Of a stretch of DNA of 64,000 nt, positions 45,887-57,384 are shown in pieces. Under the pieces are notes generated by a model. It was not told the DNA's origin. It saw nothing but the letters and a program-made list of their open reading frames with translations, and searched no databases. The translations under genes were made by a program, and so were the position numbers. Source of the stretch: Zantedeschia hybrid cultivar (taxonomy: Eukaryota; Streptophyta; Magnoliopsida; Alismatales; Araceae); the NCBI GenBank assembly GCA_030544215.1, contig JARZZO010000004.1, positions 49,279,980-49,343,979 of the forward strand, read 5' to 3'. Position 1 is the first letter of the stretch; every line of letters starts with the position of its first letter.

Positions 45887-48740
45887 TTCCGCTCTGATCC
45901 GCTCCGGAACGATAAAATTATTATTCTAAATTATTTCATGCATAAATTCGTTTTTCCTCCTAGATATTGTTCATGGGATGAACTTAGAATTTCGAATTTA
46001 ATTTTTCTGTGCGAAAAACGAAAATTTTTGAGGGTTTTATCGCGTTCTTCATGGTGATGAAGAACCGGATTTGTGGGCTTCAAAAGGGGATTAATGATGG
46101 TTGGACCATCTCTGTGGGTTTGCTGGTATGACCAACTACCCCTCGCCATCCCCGGAAAATTTCCATGGCGGCCGGTGGAGCTTTTCTTCCCATAATTTTC
46201 AAGAGTTGAAAAGGATTGTGGAAAAAGATGAAATCTGCGAAACTGCACAAATCTCCAACTTTGGAGGGTCACCGGCGGCGAAAGAGTCGCCGGCCGGGCA
46301 CCACCGGCGGGGGAAATGGAAGTGGTGACATCCCTCTGCAATTTCTGGCCACCCTCGCGGCCGGCGGCGGCGGCGGCGCCGCCGCCCAAAATAGGCTGCA
46401 AATAGGGCCAAAAACCCTAAAATCAGGACTGGTCGAACCTGCTGGAGAGGGCCTGAACCGGCCGGTCCCGAGCCGGTTCGGCCGGCCGGCTTGGGCCTGG
46501 CCCGGGCGCGCCAGGCGCCGGACCTGGCTCGACCAGGTCACACCCGGGCTGGGTCCTGGCTGAGCCCAGGGCCATCTGGCCCGAGCCAGGTGCCCCCTGG
46601 CTCGAGCCAGACGAGCCAGGTTCGGCCCTGGTTGCACTGGCTCGAGCCAAGGGGGCTCATTAAGCCCTGATTAGGCCCATTTAAGCCAATTTTGGCCCAA
46701 TTAACCCCAAAAACCTCTTATTTAATTAAAAACCCCATCCTATTTAACTTGAAATTGAAATTAATAATGTTTAAAATTGTTTTAAACATTAAATTAATTA
46801 TTTTGAGTTAAAAAGGGAGGAGATAATTAAGATAAGATCTTAATTATGGATTATTAATTTAATCAAACATTTTGTGAGGTTTAATTAAGATGTGATCTTA
46901 ATAGTTAATTGTTTTTAACTAAATAAGATAGGATTTTATTATTATTTGATTTTAATTAATTAATTAAATGAGTTATAATTAAGATATGATCTTAATTATA
47001 AATAACTTTTAATTAGTTAATTAAAGGGGTTTATGTTTAAGATATGATCTTAAATACATATAACAAATGTTGTTATTTATTTAAAATGGAATCTTAATTA
47101 TTAATTGACAATTGTTGTCATTAATAATTAAAATAATGTTTTTAATCTTAATTAACAATTGTTGTTAATTTATGTTTAAGATTTGATCTTAAAATTGTAT
47201 CAACAAGAGTTGTTGTTTGATTATTAAGTAGTGACTTAAACTTTAATTATCAAATGTTGTTAATTAATCTTGGTCTAGTGATTAAATTGTTTTAATTTCT
47301 TAGCAATTGTTGTTTTGAAATTATGTATTTGATTAAGGGACACTTAATAAAAGTTATTAGGTGTTTTTATTAACTTTTAATAATAGTTATTAAAGGGTTA
47401 ATTGTTTCTTGAGAATCAACCTTAATAAAAGTTATTGAGGATTAATTATTGCTTACTAATAGTTATTAAGCTAATTAATATTCTCAAGGGTCACTTAATT
47501 AAATATTGAAGATCTAATCTACTTAATAATTAATCTTTTAATAAATGTTATTAAGAGATTATTTAAGTCTAATTGTTAGACTATTTTTAATTAGAAATGT
47601 TCTAATTATTATTTCTTAATAATTGTTATTGAGAAATATGATTTTATTAAGGGGTTTTAACAAGGAGTTGTTAAGGGGTTGAAAATTTGAGTTGAAAATT
47701 CTTTTATAAATGTTATTTAGGAATTTTTAATTCTATCTAAATGTTAGATTATTTCGCATTAATAATTGTTATTAATGTGATTTAATATTAATCTAAACGT
47801 TAGATTAATTAATTTAGAATTGTTCTAAATACTGCATGTAATATTTTAGAATTTTAATTTTAGCTTTGTGTGCACATGTTGATGTGTTTAATGCTTTAAA
47901 ATTAGATTTATTGCATGTTAGAAAATAAGATTTTCAAAAATTCAAATTATCCAATTTTGATTGGTACCCAGGTTTTAAGAAAGCCAAAATTATTATATTT
48001 TCAAATTTTTAGCCTTCATGTGATGTGTTTTATCATGTGTGGATGGTTAAAATTTGTGGTGGTCATGGACATGCACTTAGTTAAATTTCATATCATGTGT
48101 GGATGGTTAAAATTTGTGGTGGTCATGGACATGCACTTAGTTAAATTTCATATCATGTGATGGTGTGTGATTTTGTGGATTGTTATGGAATGTGAATGTT
48201 TATTAATTAAGTGTTAATTAATGAGGCTTGTGTGCCTCCCTCTCTCCATTCCATTGTAATTCTATCTCCCTCTGTTATTGTACTCGGCCATAAGGCTTTC
48301 TCTTACAATTTATTTATATTTGAAATTGTTTCAAAATAAATATTATTTGTATTTGATCGCGCCGATCGAAGAGAGGCGAGGATGATCCACAAATGCGGCC
48401 AGGAAGGTGACAGGAGATGAGATCACCAGTGGCTATGTGTTTGCATGTTTAAATTATATAATTGTTATATAGTTTTTGTGATTAATTGTTTGGCTCCAGT
48501 TAATCACCGTGCTGTCCATGACCACATAATGAACATGTATGAATGATGCATGCTTTTAGTTATTGATTATGAATCGATTGCTAATATCTAGGTATAGTTA
48601 AATATATTCGATATATTTAGAATCTATCACCTAGGATGAGACCAACTTAATATAAACAAAACCTTCAACATAAAGTCTAAGCCGGAGCGCGAGTCATTGA
48701 GAATGTACCGCGTGGCTCTCCATCAATATAGTTCTTAGAA
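45887..48740 (+). other. Non-coding 5' internal region of the copia element
   Basis: 46260-46660 is very GC-rich (CCGGCGGCGGC runs, repeated CTGGCTCGAGCCA); 46700-47900 is very AT-rich with repeated short palindromes. 48034-48153 is a 60-bp unit present twice. No supportable gene; open frames in the GC-rich part are compositional. Confidence 0.6.
48034..48153 (+). repeat. 60-bp direct tandem duplication
   Basis: Two identical adjacent units containing GTGTGGATGGTTAAAATTTG. The short open frame through both is incidental. Confidence 0.9.
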
Positions 48741-48750
48741 CTTGATTCAG

Positions 48751-49148
48751 TGATGACAGATACTACGTGTTTACCCGAGATCTGCCACCATCTGATGAAA
48801 GGACTATTAACTATGGCATTATGATGCCTTGAGATTGGAATAGAGGAACGGTGTAGCTATCCTCGCGTTTACCCGGGAGCTGCATTCTTACTCTACTCTG
48901 TCACGTATTGATGGTAAAGCTTAGACTAGGTATAATGGTCTACTGTGTTTACCCGGGACCATTAAAGACTTGGGAGCCGAAGTAAGATCGGATATTGCAA
49001 GGAGTTGCAATTACCATGAGATGGTTGCTCTAAGATAATTGTATGATACTATGTGTTTACCCGAGGTCATACTGTGATTCTTGGAGATTCTGATCCTCAC
49101 TAAAAGACCGTCGGAGTCTTCCGTTCTGTATACCTGAAGGTTATACAG
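48751..49148 (+). ncRNA. Cluster of stem-loops with a shared loop in the copia leader
   Basis: Four hairpins: 48757-48784, 48851-48885, 48933-48964 and 49041-49072. Each carries a loop of about 18-19 nt containing G(T)GTTTACCCGRG or GCGTTTACCCGGG, closed by stems of unrelated sequence that nevertheless pair (CAGAT/ATCTG; GTGTAGCT/AGCTGCAT with wobbles; TAATGGTC/GACCATTA; GTATGAT/GTCATAC with a wobble). A fifth hairpin without the loop motif is at 49126-49148 (CTGTATA/TATACAG). Different stems with a kept loop argue for selected RNA structure. A role in packaging, dimerisation or translation is only a guess. Confidence 0.6.
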
Positions 49149-49342
49149 TCCGTCGAAAAATAGTGGGAAATAATTCAAGACAAAAGACCATAATTGAATT
49201 ATCAGAACTATCTGCTTAAATCGCGTTATTTCCTTCGATCACTAATATGTCGTCTATTCGAGATTTTGGCATGTTGGATGCCGATACTTCTCATACTCAG
49301 ACTGACTAAAAAAACTCTGAAGAATGTCTTCAGGACCAAGTG

Positions 49343-49500
49343 AAAGGCACTATCCTAATCAGATATCATGAATCCTCTTACTTAGATAGACCAAGGTGAA
49401 GAGGTACTCATGGTATGCCTTATTGAAAGGCAATGATAGTCATGAAATCTCTTATTTGGATAGACCAAGATGAAGAGATATTCATGATATGCCTTTGAGA
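49343..49500 (+). repeat. Duplicated hairpin unit of about 75 bp in the copia element
   Basis: Two adjacent copies (cores 49367-49412 and 49441-49486) share GATAGACCAAG in the loop. Each folds with CATGA...TCATG and CTCTT...AAGAG stems, plus an outer GGCA...TGCC pairing. At least one stem position changes from C-G to T-A between copies. Confidence 0.55.
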
Positions 49501-52016
49501 AAGGCAAGTGGTAAGATTTTAAATGATCGAATCCACACCTAAAAGGATAAAGAAAAGTCAGCTGAGATAGAGAAGTAGCAGTTCTCCCACTGCAACCAAT
49601 ATAAGGATACTGGTAAAGGCAAAACGAATATAGAACTTGAAAGAAGTTTCATATATTATTGTTATCAACTTTTGCATGTCTATCGGAGAATTAGCGTATC
49701 CAATATGGGATATTGGAAATGGTTCTCAGAACTGCGATAGGATGCAGACTTAGACAAGTAAAAGGAAATCGAGAAAATGCAAGTGTTGAGTTAGACTCAA
49801 CTATTGTTCATGATGTTCATTGATTACTGTTAGACAGTAAATCTTTGTATATCTATAGGAGTCAAATATGAAACTAAATAATTGTTATTTAGTTGCATAA
49901 GAAATCAAGAATAACATTGATTGAAAAGAATAATAGTTGTTCAAATCAGTCAATGCATTATAGATTCTTGAAGTGACATTTCATGTGATGAATGTTCACT
50001 AGTCTCCTATAGAAATGAACTATGTGAGTCCTGATTATCTATGGTATTGTACACAGGGTTGTACAATAAGAAATTATTGATGCTGATACATATTGATGTA
50101 AACAGCTCAAAGGCCAAAAGATAATCACTACTATTGACTTACCTTATAGTTTAGTCTTGGAATGATTCGACTGTATGTACTTACTGAAGTACAAGTCAAA
50201 TGCATCTAAGAGATTAAGGTATGAGATCAATATGAAGTATTAGAATTATTGATTTGATCAACGAAACTAATACTTAGGTATATGATTCACATAAATCATT
50301 AAGAGGATAATTGTATCCTCGCTCGATTGATCCTCATTGTGCATCATAGAAATATGATAGAATGAGGAATTGCACCTTATTAAGATATAGTGCAATACAT
50401 AATAAGATTTGCCTAATTCTTGTTCTTTTTGAACATGAGTATGAACATTAGATGTCCATACTTTAAAGATGGTTCCAAGTAAGTCAGTGTATGTCCATAT
50501 AAGATATGGAAACCAAATAATTCATATGAGATGTGAATTATGAACAAACCTGTTTTTAAAGTCAGGTATTGTCGCGATGTGAATTTATAAATGTCTAAAG
50601 AGTTTGGACATTACAGTTATTGGCCAGACGATAATGAAATAATTTTCGTCTTGAAAGCTGTCTTCTGTGAAGAGGAATATGTCCTCAAATAAGACAGTGG
50701 GAGCTGATAAAACTAGAAGATGTTCTAGATTCACAAATTAACATAAGATTATTAGATGATCTTTAGTTGTTTGGAACCGGTCATGACACATTAGAGAGCT
50801 TCATAGATTTTTGAGATTCTCTCAGTGACTAAAAGGATATGTTTGACATATCCGATTTAGCAAGATGAGAGGAGCTCAAAATAGATTATGATCTAAAATC
50901 TATGATAATGATGTTCTCTGTCATTACAACTTTGAGATTGATAAGTTTATTAGAGTTCCACTTGTCAATACTGCCAATCATAAGATGATGACAGTGGGAT
51001 ATTAAAAGCGTCCTCTCAATGTGATTGAGGTAAAGATGTATATGATACACCTTTAAAGCTTTTAGAATATCCAGGAAGCAAGTTATGATTTCAAAATTAT
51101 TTTGAATCAAACTGAAACTTCCTAAGTTGTAGTAAAAGCTTTGACTTAATGGTCAAATATTATGTGATCGTTAAGAATGATCACGGATTGTGTGTGTTCA
51201 GAAAGGACAGTGGGAGTACGGTCGCTTTAATAATGCTTTATGATAATAACATCAAAGTCATTGAGAATGACTTCAGGATGTTACTATTAGTGACAGCATT
51301 GTTAACCATGTTTCCCTCTATAATGGATTTAGTTATAATATCCCACGTATTGGAAATACGAATCTATTAAGATAAATTGGTAGGGATATTATATTGACCT
51401 GTATGTCAAAATGTTTGGCATAAATTTCTTAACAAATCTCAATTGTTGAGATATGGAATTTATTCCTTTAAAGAAAAGGTTCCTTAAAGGATGCAGGAGT
51501 GAAATGCATCATTAAGCACTTGAGAAGTGCTAAGGATGCATTCGCGTATATGGAGAGGATGATTTGAAACTATGAGGTCACACTGACTCAAATTTCAAGT
51601 CAAATAATGGATTCAACCTTATGGTAGAAAGGAATGGATTGGAATGGTTCCAATCCAAAACTCGATATTAAGATGACGACATAGACAAGTGATATTGTTA
51701 TTGGAACAGCATGGATGAAACGGTTCGTCCCTGAACTAGATGTAGTTCTAAAAGGTCTCTGATACCATCCCATCGTTGTAGGACAACAGTGAGAGCAATC
51801 AGTTGTGTGATCGAGCCATGGTCTCTTTAGAAGTTACAGAACATTTGAGGCTCTTTCATAGGTTCAGAGATAAAGGATTAAGAGGAAATAACGTAATGGA
51901 AATATTCCATCTGTAGATAATTTAGCAGATCCCTGACCAAGTCTTAGTCACAGACTTTATGTGAGCATCACTTAGATTTGATGGAGATCAAATGCGAAAG
52001 TGATTGGCTTGAGTCC
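49500..52016 (+). pseudogene. Heavily decayed copia gag-pol
   Basis: Recognisable islands only: a possible knuckle/protease region (49580-49740; YPIWDIGNGSQ resembles the usual ...VIDTGSGSH), NNCYLVA near 49880, and the RNase H end (51580-52010) with TDSNFKSNNGFNL, AWMKRFVPELDVV, SVDNLADP and CESDWLESKWEI. Stops occur every few codons. This level of decay contrasts with the near-identical LTRs, so the element presumably moved by borrowing proteins. Confidence 0.65.
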
Positions 52017-52027
52017 AAGTGGGAGAT
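52017..52027 (+). promoter_or_regulatory. Polypurine tract of the copia element
   Basis: AAGTGGGAGAT directly before the 3' LTR, the typical copia plus-strand primer. Confidence 0.8.
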
Positions 52028-53614
52028 TGATGGATATAGGTGTCCTCTAAGCCAATCATAAGGCACCTATTTCAATCTGGTTCACTAATAAATGGCATTA
52101 AATTCATTATGTAGATTGGCATATTTATATTTACGCATAATGAAGTCCATGAATATGTGCAATAGTCATCAGATTATGATGAGATCATAATAATGAGACT
52201 GATGACTTATAAACACATATTCTCAATTGTTCCTAGTCGTAGGATGTTTGAGAAGGACATCAAACATCCGGTTAGACTAGTACAGGTTATTCCAGCTCAT
52301 ATGATGAGGATAACTGATCTCGTTAGTTACTAGTGTGGAGACACAATGGTAAACCTGTAGGTGCTCATTGGAGAATGAGTTCACTGAACTGATCCGACAT
52401 GAATCGCCGAATGGTAATTTACCTGACTGTCAATCGGCTTGATTCATCGTCACAGTAGCGTGGTTGATCCTTGGACTTGAGACACCAAAGACACCTTGTC
52501 GGTGGACTTCTGGACTTTGACCTTGACCTACGAATCCTTATCCACGGGATCTCAAATAGTCAAGGATCGGGTCCAGCGGAAGACCTTCGAAGGTGATTGT
52601 GTGTTCAATAGAGGATCGTTCGCTCTCAGGTAACTGGAGAGAGAATGCTCTAGAGTAGATCCGCAGGAGTCTCTGGCCAGAGCAGAAACAATATCAGAAA
52701 AGTGGTTTTCGGATATTGTACAGCGGAGTCGGATTCAAGTGAGTTGACCATCTAGGGATTGACAGTTGACCATACCCTAGGTTAACTCGAGAGCATTGTA
52801 CGAACGAAGGATTATAGCCACGTGGTAACTGTGGACGGACATGTTCCATAAGTGGGTTGCTGAACCCCATTACCTTCCGGGATCATGCGGTGTTGCTTCG
52901 CACCAAACTTGATCAGAAGTCCGACCGAATTTACATGCGATGATAATTCGGTTGAGTAATTAGTTAATATATAGATATTAATTAATTACAATAAGTCAAT
53001 AACTAGTTATTGGACTTAACGGGCTGAAAACTGGACTGGTAAATGGGCCTAGAGGGTCACACGCAATAAGATTCTCAGTCGGTGGTATATAAGTGGGATT
53101 TATATTAACTCGGGGACTTTTGTGAAAAAGTCGCGCCGACTTAATATATATACACGCTGTTGAGAAACTCTGGGCCAAGTTCCAGGATTTCCCTTGCTGG
53201 CCGTCATCCCCCCTTTCTCTCTCCTCCTCTGGGCGTCCCGTTCGACGCGCCAGAACAGCTTCCGTCTTTGCCGCGTGTGATTCCCGAAAGTCGGGAATTC
53301 CCGTCGGCGGGATTTCCGCAACCGTTGCGGCGACGGATCTTCAGCGGGTGAGCTGTAACGGATGAGGGATCGAGGACGAACCACCGCGGAGGATCGCGTG
53401 GATACCGCTGGAGGCCGGATGCTTGTGCGGCTTGCGGCATCGCCTCGACGGAACCGAGACAGAAGCGGATTCGAATCCGCGCACGGTAATCGGATTACTT
53501 CTCGTAGTTTTCGGTTTGTGTTTTTCGTTCCGAATCGGATCAGCGGGCATCGGGCGGGATAAATTTTGTTCTTCGTTTCCGCTGCGTTCTTCGCGTCCCG
53601 CCCGGATCCCAACA
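52028..53614 (+). repeat. 3' LTR of the copia element, full length
   Basis: 1587 bp, same ends as the 5' LTR but including the 397-bp segment missing there. TATATAAG at 53086-53093 is the likely TATA box. Ends ...GGATCCCAACA at 53614. Confidence 0.88.
53086..53093 (+). promoter_or_regulatory. TATA box of the copia 3' LTR
   Basis: TATATAAG; the matching place in the partial LTR copy reads TACATAAG and in the 5' LTR is deleted. Confidence 0.5.
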
Positions 53615-54904
53615 GTTACTAGTGTGGAGACACAATGGTAAACCTGTAGGTGCTCATTGGGGAATGAGTTCACTGAACTGATCCGACATGAATCGCCGAA
53701 TGGTAATTTACCTGACTGTCAATCGGCTTGATTCATCGTCACAGTAGCGTGGTTGATCATTGGACTTGAGACACCAAAGACACCTTGTCGGTGGACTTTT
53801 GGACTTTGACCTTGACCTACGAATCCCTATCCACGGGATCTCAAATAGTCAAGGATCGGGTCCAGCAGAAGACCTTCGAAGGTGATTGTGTGTTCAATAA
53901 AGGATCGTTCGCTCTCAAGTAACTGGAGAGAGAATGCTCTAGAGTAGATCCGCAGGAGTCTCTGGCCAGAGCAGAAACAATATCAGAAAAGTAGTTTTCG
54001 GATATTGTACAGCGGAGTCTGATTCAAGTGAGTTGACCATCTAGGGTTTGACAGTTGACCATACCCTAGGTTAACTCGAGAGCATTGTGCGAACGAAGGA
54101 TTATAGCCACGTGGTAACTGTGGACGGACAGGTTCCATGAGTGGGTTGCTGAACCCCATTACCTTCCGGGATCATGCGGTGTTGCTTGGCACCCAACTTG
54201 ATCAGAAGTCCGACCGAATTTACATGCGATGATAATTCGGTTGAATAATTAGTTAATATCTAGATATTAATTAATTACAATAAGTCAATAACTAGTTATT
54301 GGACTTAACGGGCTGAAAACCGGACTGGTAAATGGGCCTAGAGGGTCACACGCAATAAGATTCTCAGTCGGTGGTACATAAGTGGGATTTATATTAACTC
54401 GGGGACTTTTGTGAAAAGTCACGCCGACTTAATATATATACACGCTGTTGAGAAACCCTGGGCCAAGCTCCAGGATTTTCCTTGCTGGCCGTCATCCCTC
54501 CCTCTCTCTCTCCTCCTCTGGGCGTCCCGTTTGGCACGCCAAAACAGCTTTCGTCTCCGCCGCGTGTGATTCCCGAAAGTCGGGAATTCCCGTCGGCGGG
54601 ATTTCTGCAATCGTTGCGGCGACGGATCTTCAGCGAGCGAGCTGAAACGGATGAGGGATCGAAGACGAATCACCGCAGAGGATCGCGTGAATACCGCTGG
54701 AGGCCGGACGCTTGTGCGGCTTGCGGCATCACCTCGACGGAACCGAAACGGAAGCGGATTCGAATCCGCGCACGGTAATCGGATTACTTCTCGCAGTTTT
54801 CGGTTTGAGTTTTTCGTTCCGAATCGGATCAGCGGGCATCGGGCGGGATAAATTTTTGTTCTTCGTTTCCGCTGCGTTCTTCGCGTCCCGCCCGGATCCC
54901 AACA
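53615..54904 (+). repeat. Extra, 5'-truncated LTR copy in tandem
   Basis: Begins GTTACTAGTGTGG, which corresponds to position 299 of the full LTR (52326), and runs to the normal LTR end. It abuts the 3' LTR without any spacer, giving LTR-internal-LTR-partial LTR. The junction TAG/CAG offers only a couple of bases of homology. Confidence 0.85.
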
Positions 54905-54909
54905 TCATT

Positions 54910-56050
54910 GTACAAGAGAGGTTTTGATGGAGTTCTTCTGAGATGTCTAGACGAAGATGAGCTTTGGAAGGTTATGGAAGGAGCTCATAGTGGAGTTTGT
55001 GGTGGCCATGTCAATGGACAGATGCTAGCAAAAAAGATCCTTAGACAAGGATTTTATTGGCCAACCATGGAAGAAGACTGCGTAGGATATGTCCGTAGGT
55101 GTGCTAAGTGCCAACTTCACGCCGACAAAATTCATTCTCCTGCATCTTCACTCCATCATGTTTCTTCCCCATGGCCTTTCTCCATGTGGGCTTTCGATAT
55201 TATTGGACCCCTTGGTAATCCAGATTCCGGCATCAAGCAAAAATCTTTCATTCTTACGGCAACAGAATACTTCACCAAGTGGGCAGAAGCTGAAGCGTAC
55301 GTGGAGATCAAAGCATCAACCGTCTGCAAGTTCATCATGAAGAACATCATCACCCGATTTGGAATTCCAAGTACCATCGTCACCGACAACGGACCGCAGT
55401 TCGTGTCACAAGAATTGAAGGACCTCTGCAACAGGTACAGAATTGCATTGCATCATTCGCCTCCTTATTATCCGCAAGGCAATGGCGAAGCAGAGGCAAC
55501 TAATAAGACTTTGATAAAAATCATCAAAAAGACGTGCAAATCTAATAAATTTACAGACTGGCCAGAAAAATTGGTTGAGGCTCTATGGGCCTACCGAACT
55601 TCAATCCGCACGCCTACTGGGCAAACTCCTTATTCCTTAACATTTGGAATGGAGGCAGTAGTTCCATATGAGATCCTTATACCGTCATTAAGAGTACAAT
55701 TGAATAAGGAATTTTTCATTGATGAACATCGTTCAGCACTCCTTGCTCAATTGGAACTTTTAGACGAGAAAAGATGGTCAGCTGCTAATCATGCAAAAGT
55801 TTATCAAAATAGACTAGCACGTTTTTATCAAAAGAAAGTCATTGAACATAAGTTCAAAGTCGGTGAAATGGTCATCAAAAGGGTTTTTGTAAAACCTGGT
55901 GGTCCGCGTTCTAAGTTCCAACCCAATTGGGAGGGACCTTATGTTGTATCGCACGCTTTTCCTGGTAATGCTTATCGTCTTGTTAATGCAGAAGGAAAAG
56001 AGCTAAATCATCTATGGAATGGCTTACATCTTAAAAAATACTACCCTTAG
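54910..56050 (+). pseudogene. pol: Integrase of the giant Tat element (3' part of pol)
   Basis: Continues the pol frame interrupted at 44678. The zinc-binding region has HSGVCGGH and CAKCQ (an HHCC pattern, about residues 25-70 of this segment). The catalytic core shows D in MWAFDIIGP, D in TDNGPQFVS and E in NGEAEATN, giving the full D-D-E triad. The C-terminal part has FQPNWEGPYVV and ends HLKKYYP, with no chromodomain, as expected of Tat. The 380-aa segment has no internal stop but lacks its own start and is separated from RT by a 10.2-kb insertion, so the element cannot make integrase in cis. Confidence 0.88.
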
Positions 56051-57384
56051 GTTAAAGAGTCGATCAGTATGGTACAAAGACCAGTGGAATCAGAAAGTTT
56101 ATAAACTCGAATTTCTTTATTAGTCTGGATAACTTAACTTCAAATACATTACTACACACACTGACACGTTTGATTCGTGAGTAACAAGAGATGCCAAGTC
56201 CTAAAGAATACCGGAGCTTGACCGAAAGGGTAAAGTACAAATCATTCATTTTAAAGCAAAAATTCTGTTTTATACTCGGCCCATGATGTCGGAACAAGGC
56301 TTAGAATAGACTACCAAGAATACCCGCCATCTTAGTAGGAGGCCGTCATAAAAAAAAAGGGGGAGATCCGTCCCAAAGAAAAGAATAGAAAAAGCAAAAG
56401 GAAAAGGGCAAAAATCCAAATGTCAAATCGAAAGGCCATTACATTACAAACGTTACATCAAGGCCATGAAATGAAACGAAAGGGAACGCAAGGTCGATAA
56501 ATACCCCGGAAAGAAAATGACCGAACCCCAACGGATATTAGGGTAGGAAAGGAACATCTTTTTAAGTCTCCGGAACCTTTTCATGGGCTTTCTAAACTTA
56601 TTCATCTTTTCCTTCTAAAGAGGCGTACTCTAAACTTAAGGAATGGCTTAGATTGACTAAGGGTCAAATCATCAAATGGGATCACAAATGGAAACACAAA
56701 TTCAAACACGATGGGTTTTAAGTTAAGTTGTTAAAGAACAATTTGGGAATTAAGTTAATAAATGAATATGATCTTTTGATCTAAGTACCATGCTGATCTT
56801 TTAGTCAAAAATTTCAAAAAAAATACATATGTCAAAAATTCCAAAAAAATACATATGTCAAAATTCAAAAAAAAATACATATGTCAAAAATAAAAAAAAA
56901 TACATATGTCAAAATTAAAAAAAAGCATATATTTCAAAACCCAAACAAAAATGAATATTTCAAAACAACAAAAATATTTCATTTAGCATTTGCTTGTTGC
57001 ACTTAGTGTGTTTCATTCCTTTTATTTTCAGTAAGCATCTGTCTACTTGCATGTTGCATTTTTGCTTAAGTTTGATTATTCTCATTACCTTTGTTAATAA
57101 AGGCTATGCCCCTTGACCATTTATTGAAGGAAAAATTAATTGACCATTTATTTGGTCAGGCAAGGGGCTAAACCTAAATAGATACTTAACCTATTTGTTA
57201 AGTGATGTACAGGATACACAGGAACACAAGATTGGAGCCAAAAGTTTCATGTATATCATCAAAAGGTGTTTTTGTACATGATACATGAAAAGAAAAGAAG
57301 ATACATAAGCCCTCAAGGCTGGCTCTCCCCTCCGCCCTCATCGAGCTGGCTCTGGGCCTCGTCAGGTACGTCCGGTGCTGGTCC
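56051..57384. other. Non-coding stretch between integrase and antisense gene; includes a minisatellite
   Basis: No gene. 56806-56945 has five units of about 28-31 bp ending AAAAAATACATATGTCAAAA. The remainder is AT-rich. Neither antisense gene nor pol extends into it. Confidence 0.6.
56806..56945 (+). repeat. AT-rich minisatellite
   Basis: Five imperfect units of 28-31 bp containing ATACATATGTCAAAA. Confidence 0.8.

Larger units (their letters stand above)
44679..54904 (+). mobile_element. Ty1/copia retrotransposon nested in the Tat integrase gene
   Basis: 5' LTR 44679-45869, PBS 45871, PPT 52017-52027, 3' LTR 52028-53614 followed by a partial LTR copy 53615-54904. Target duplication GCATT (44674-44678) against TCATT (54905-54909), one base changed. 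The Tat integrase frame resumes right after it. The two LTRs are nearly identical over aligned parts, yet the internal coding region is heavily decayed. The relic RNase H (51550-52010) and primer-binding site identify it as copia. Confidence 0.9.

Noticed and set aside
46216..46650. Several overlapping open frames in the GC-rich copia interior
   Set aside because: Open in multiple frames on both strands, low-complexity Pro/Ala/Arg; no family resemblance.
45887..52016. Interpretation as a purely non-coding LARD element
   Set aside because: Recognisable remnants of copia RNase H (AWMKRF, VDNLADP, CESDWLESKWEI) show decayed coding DNA instead.
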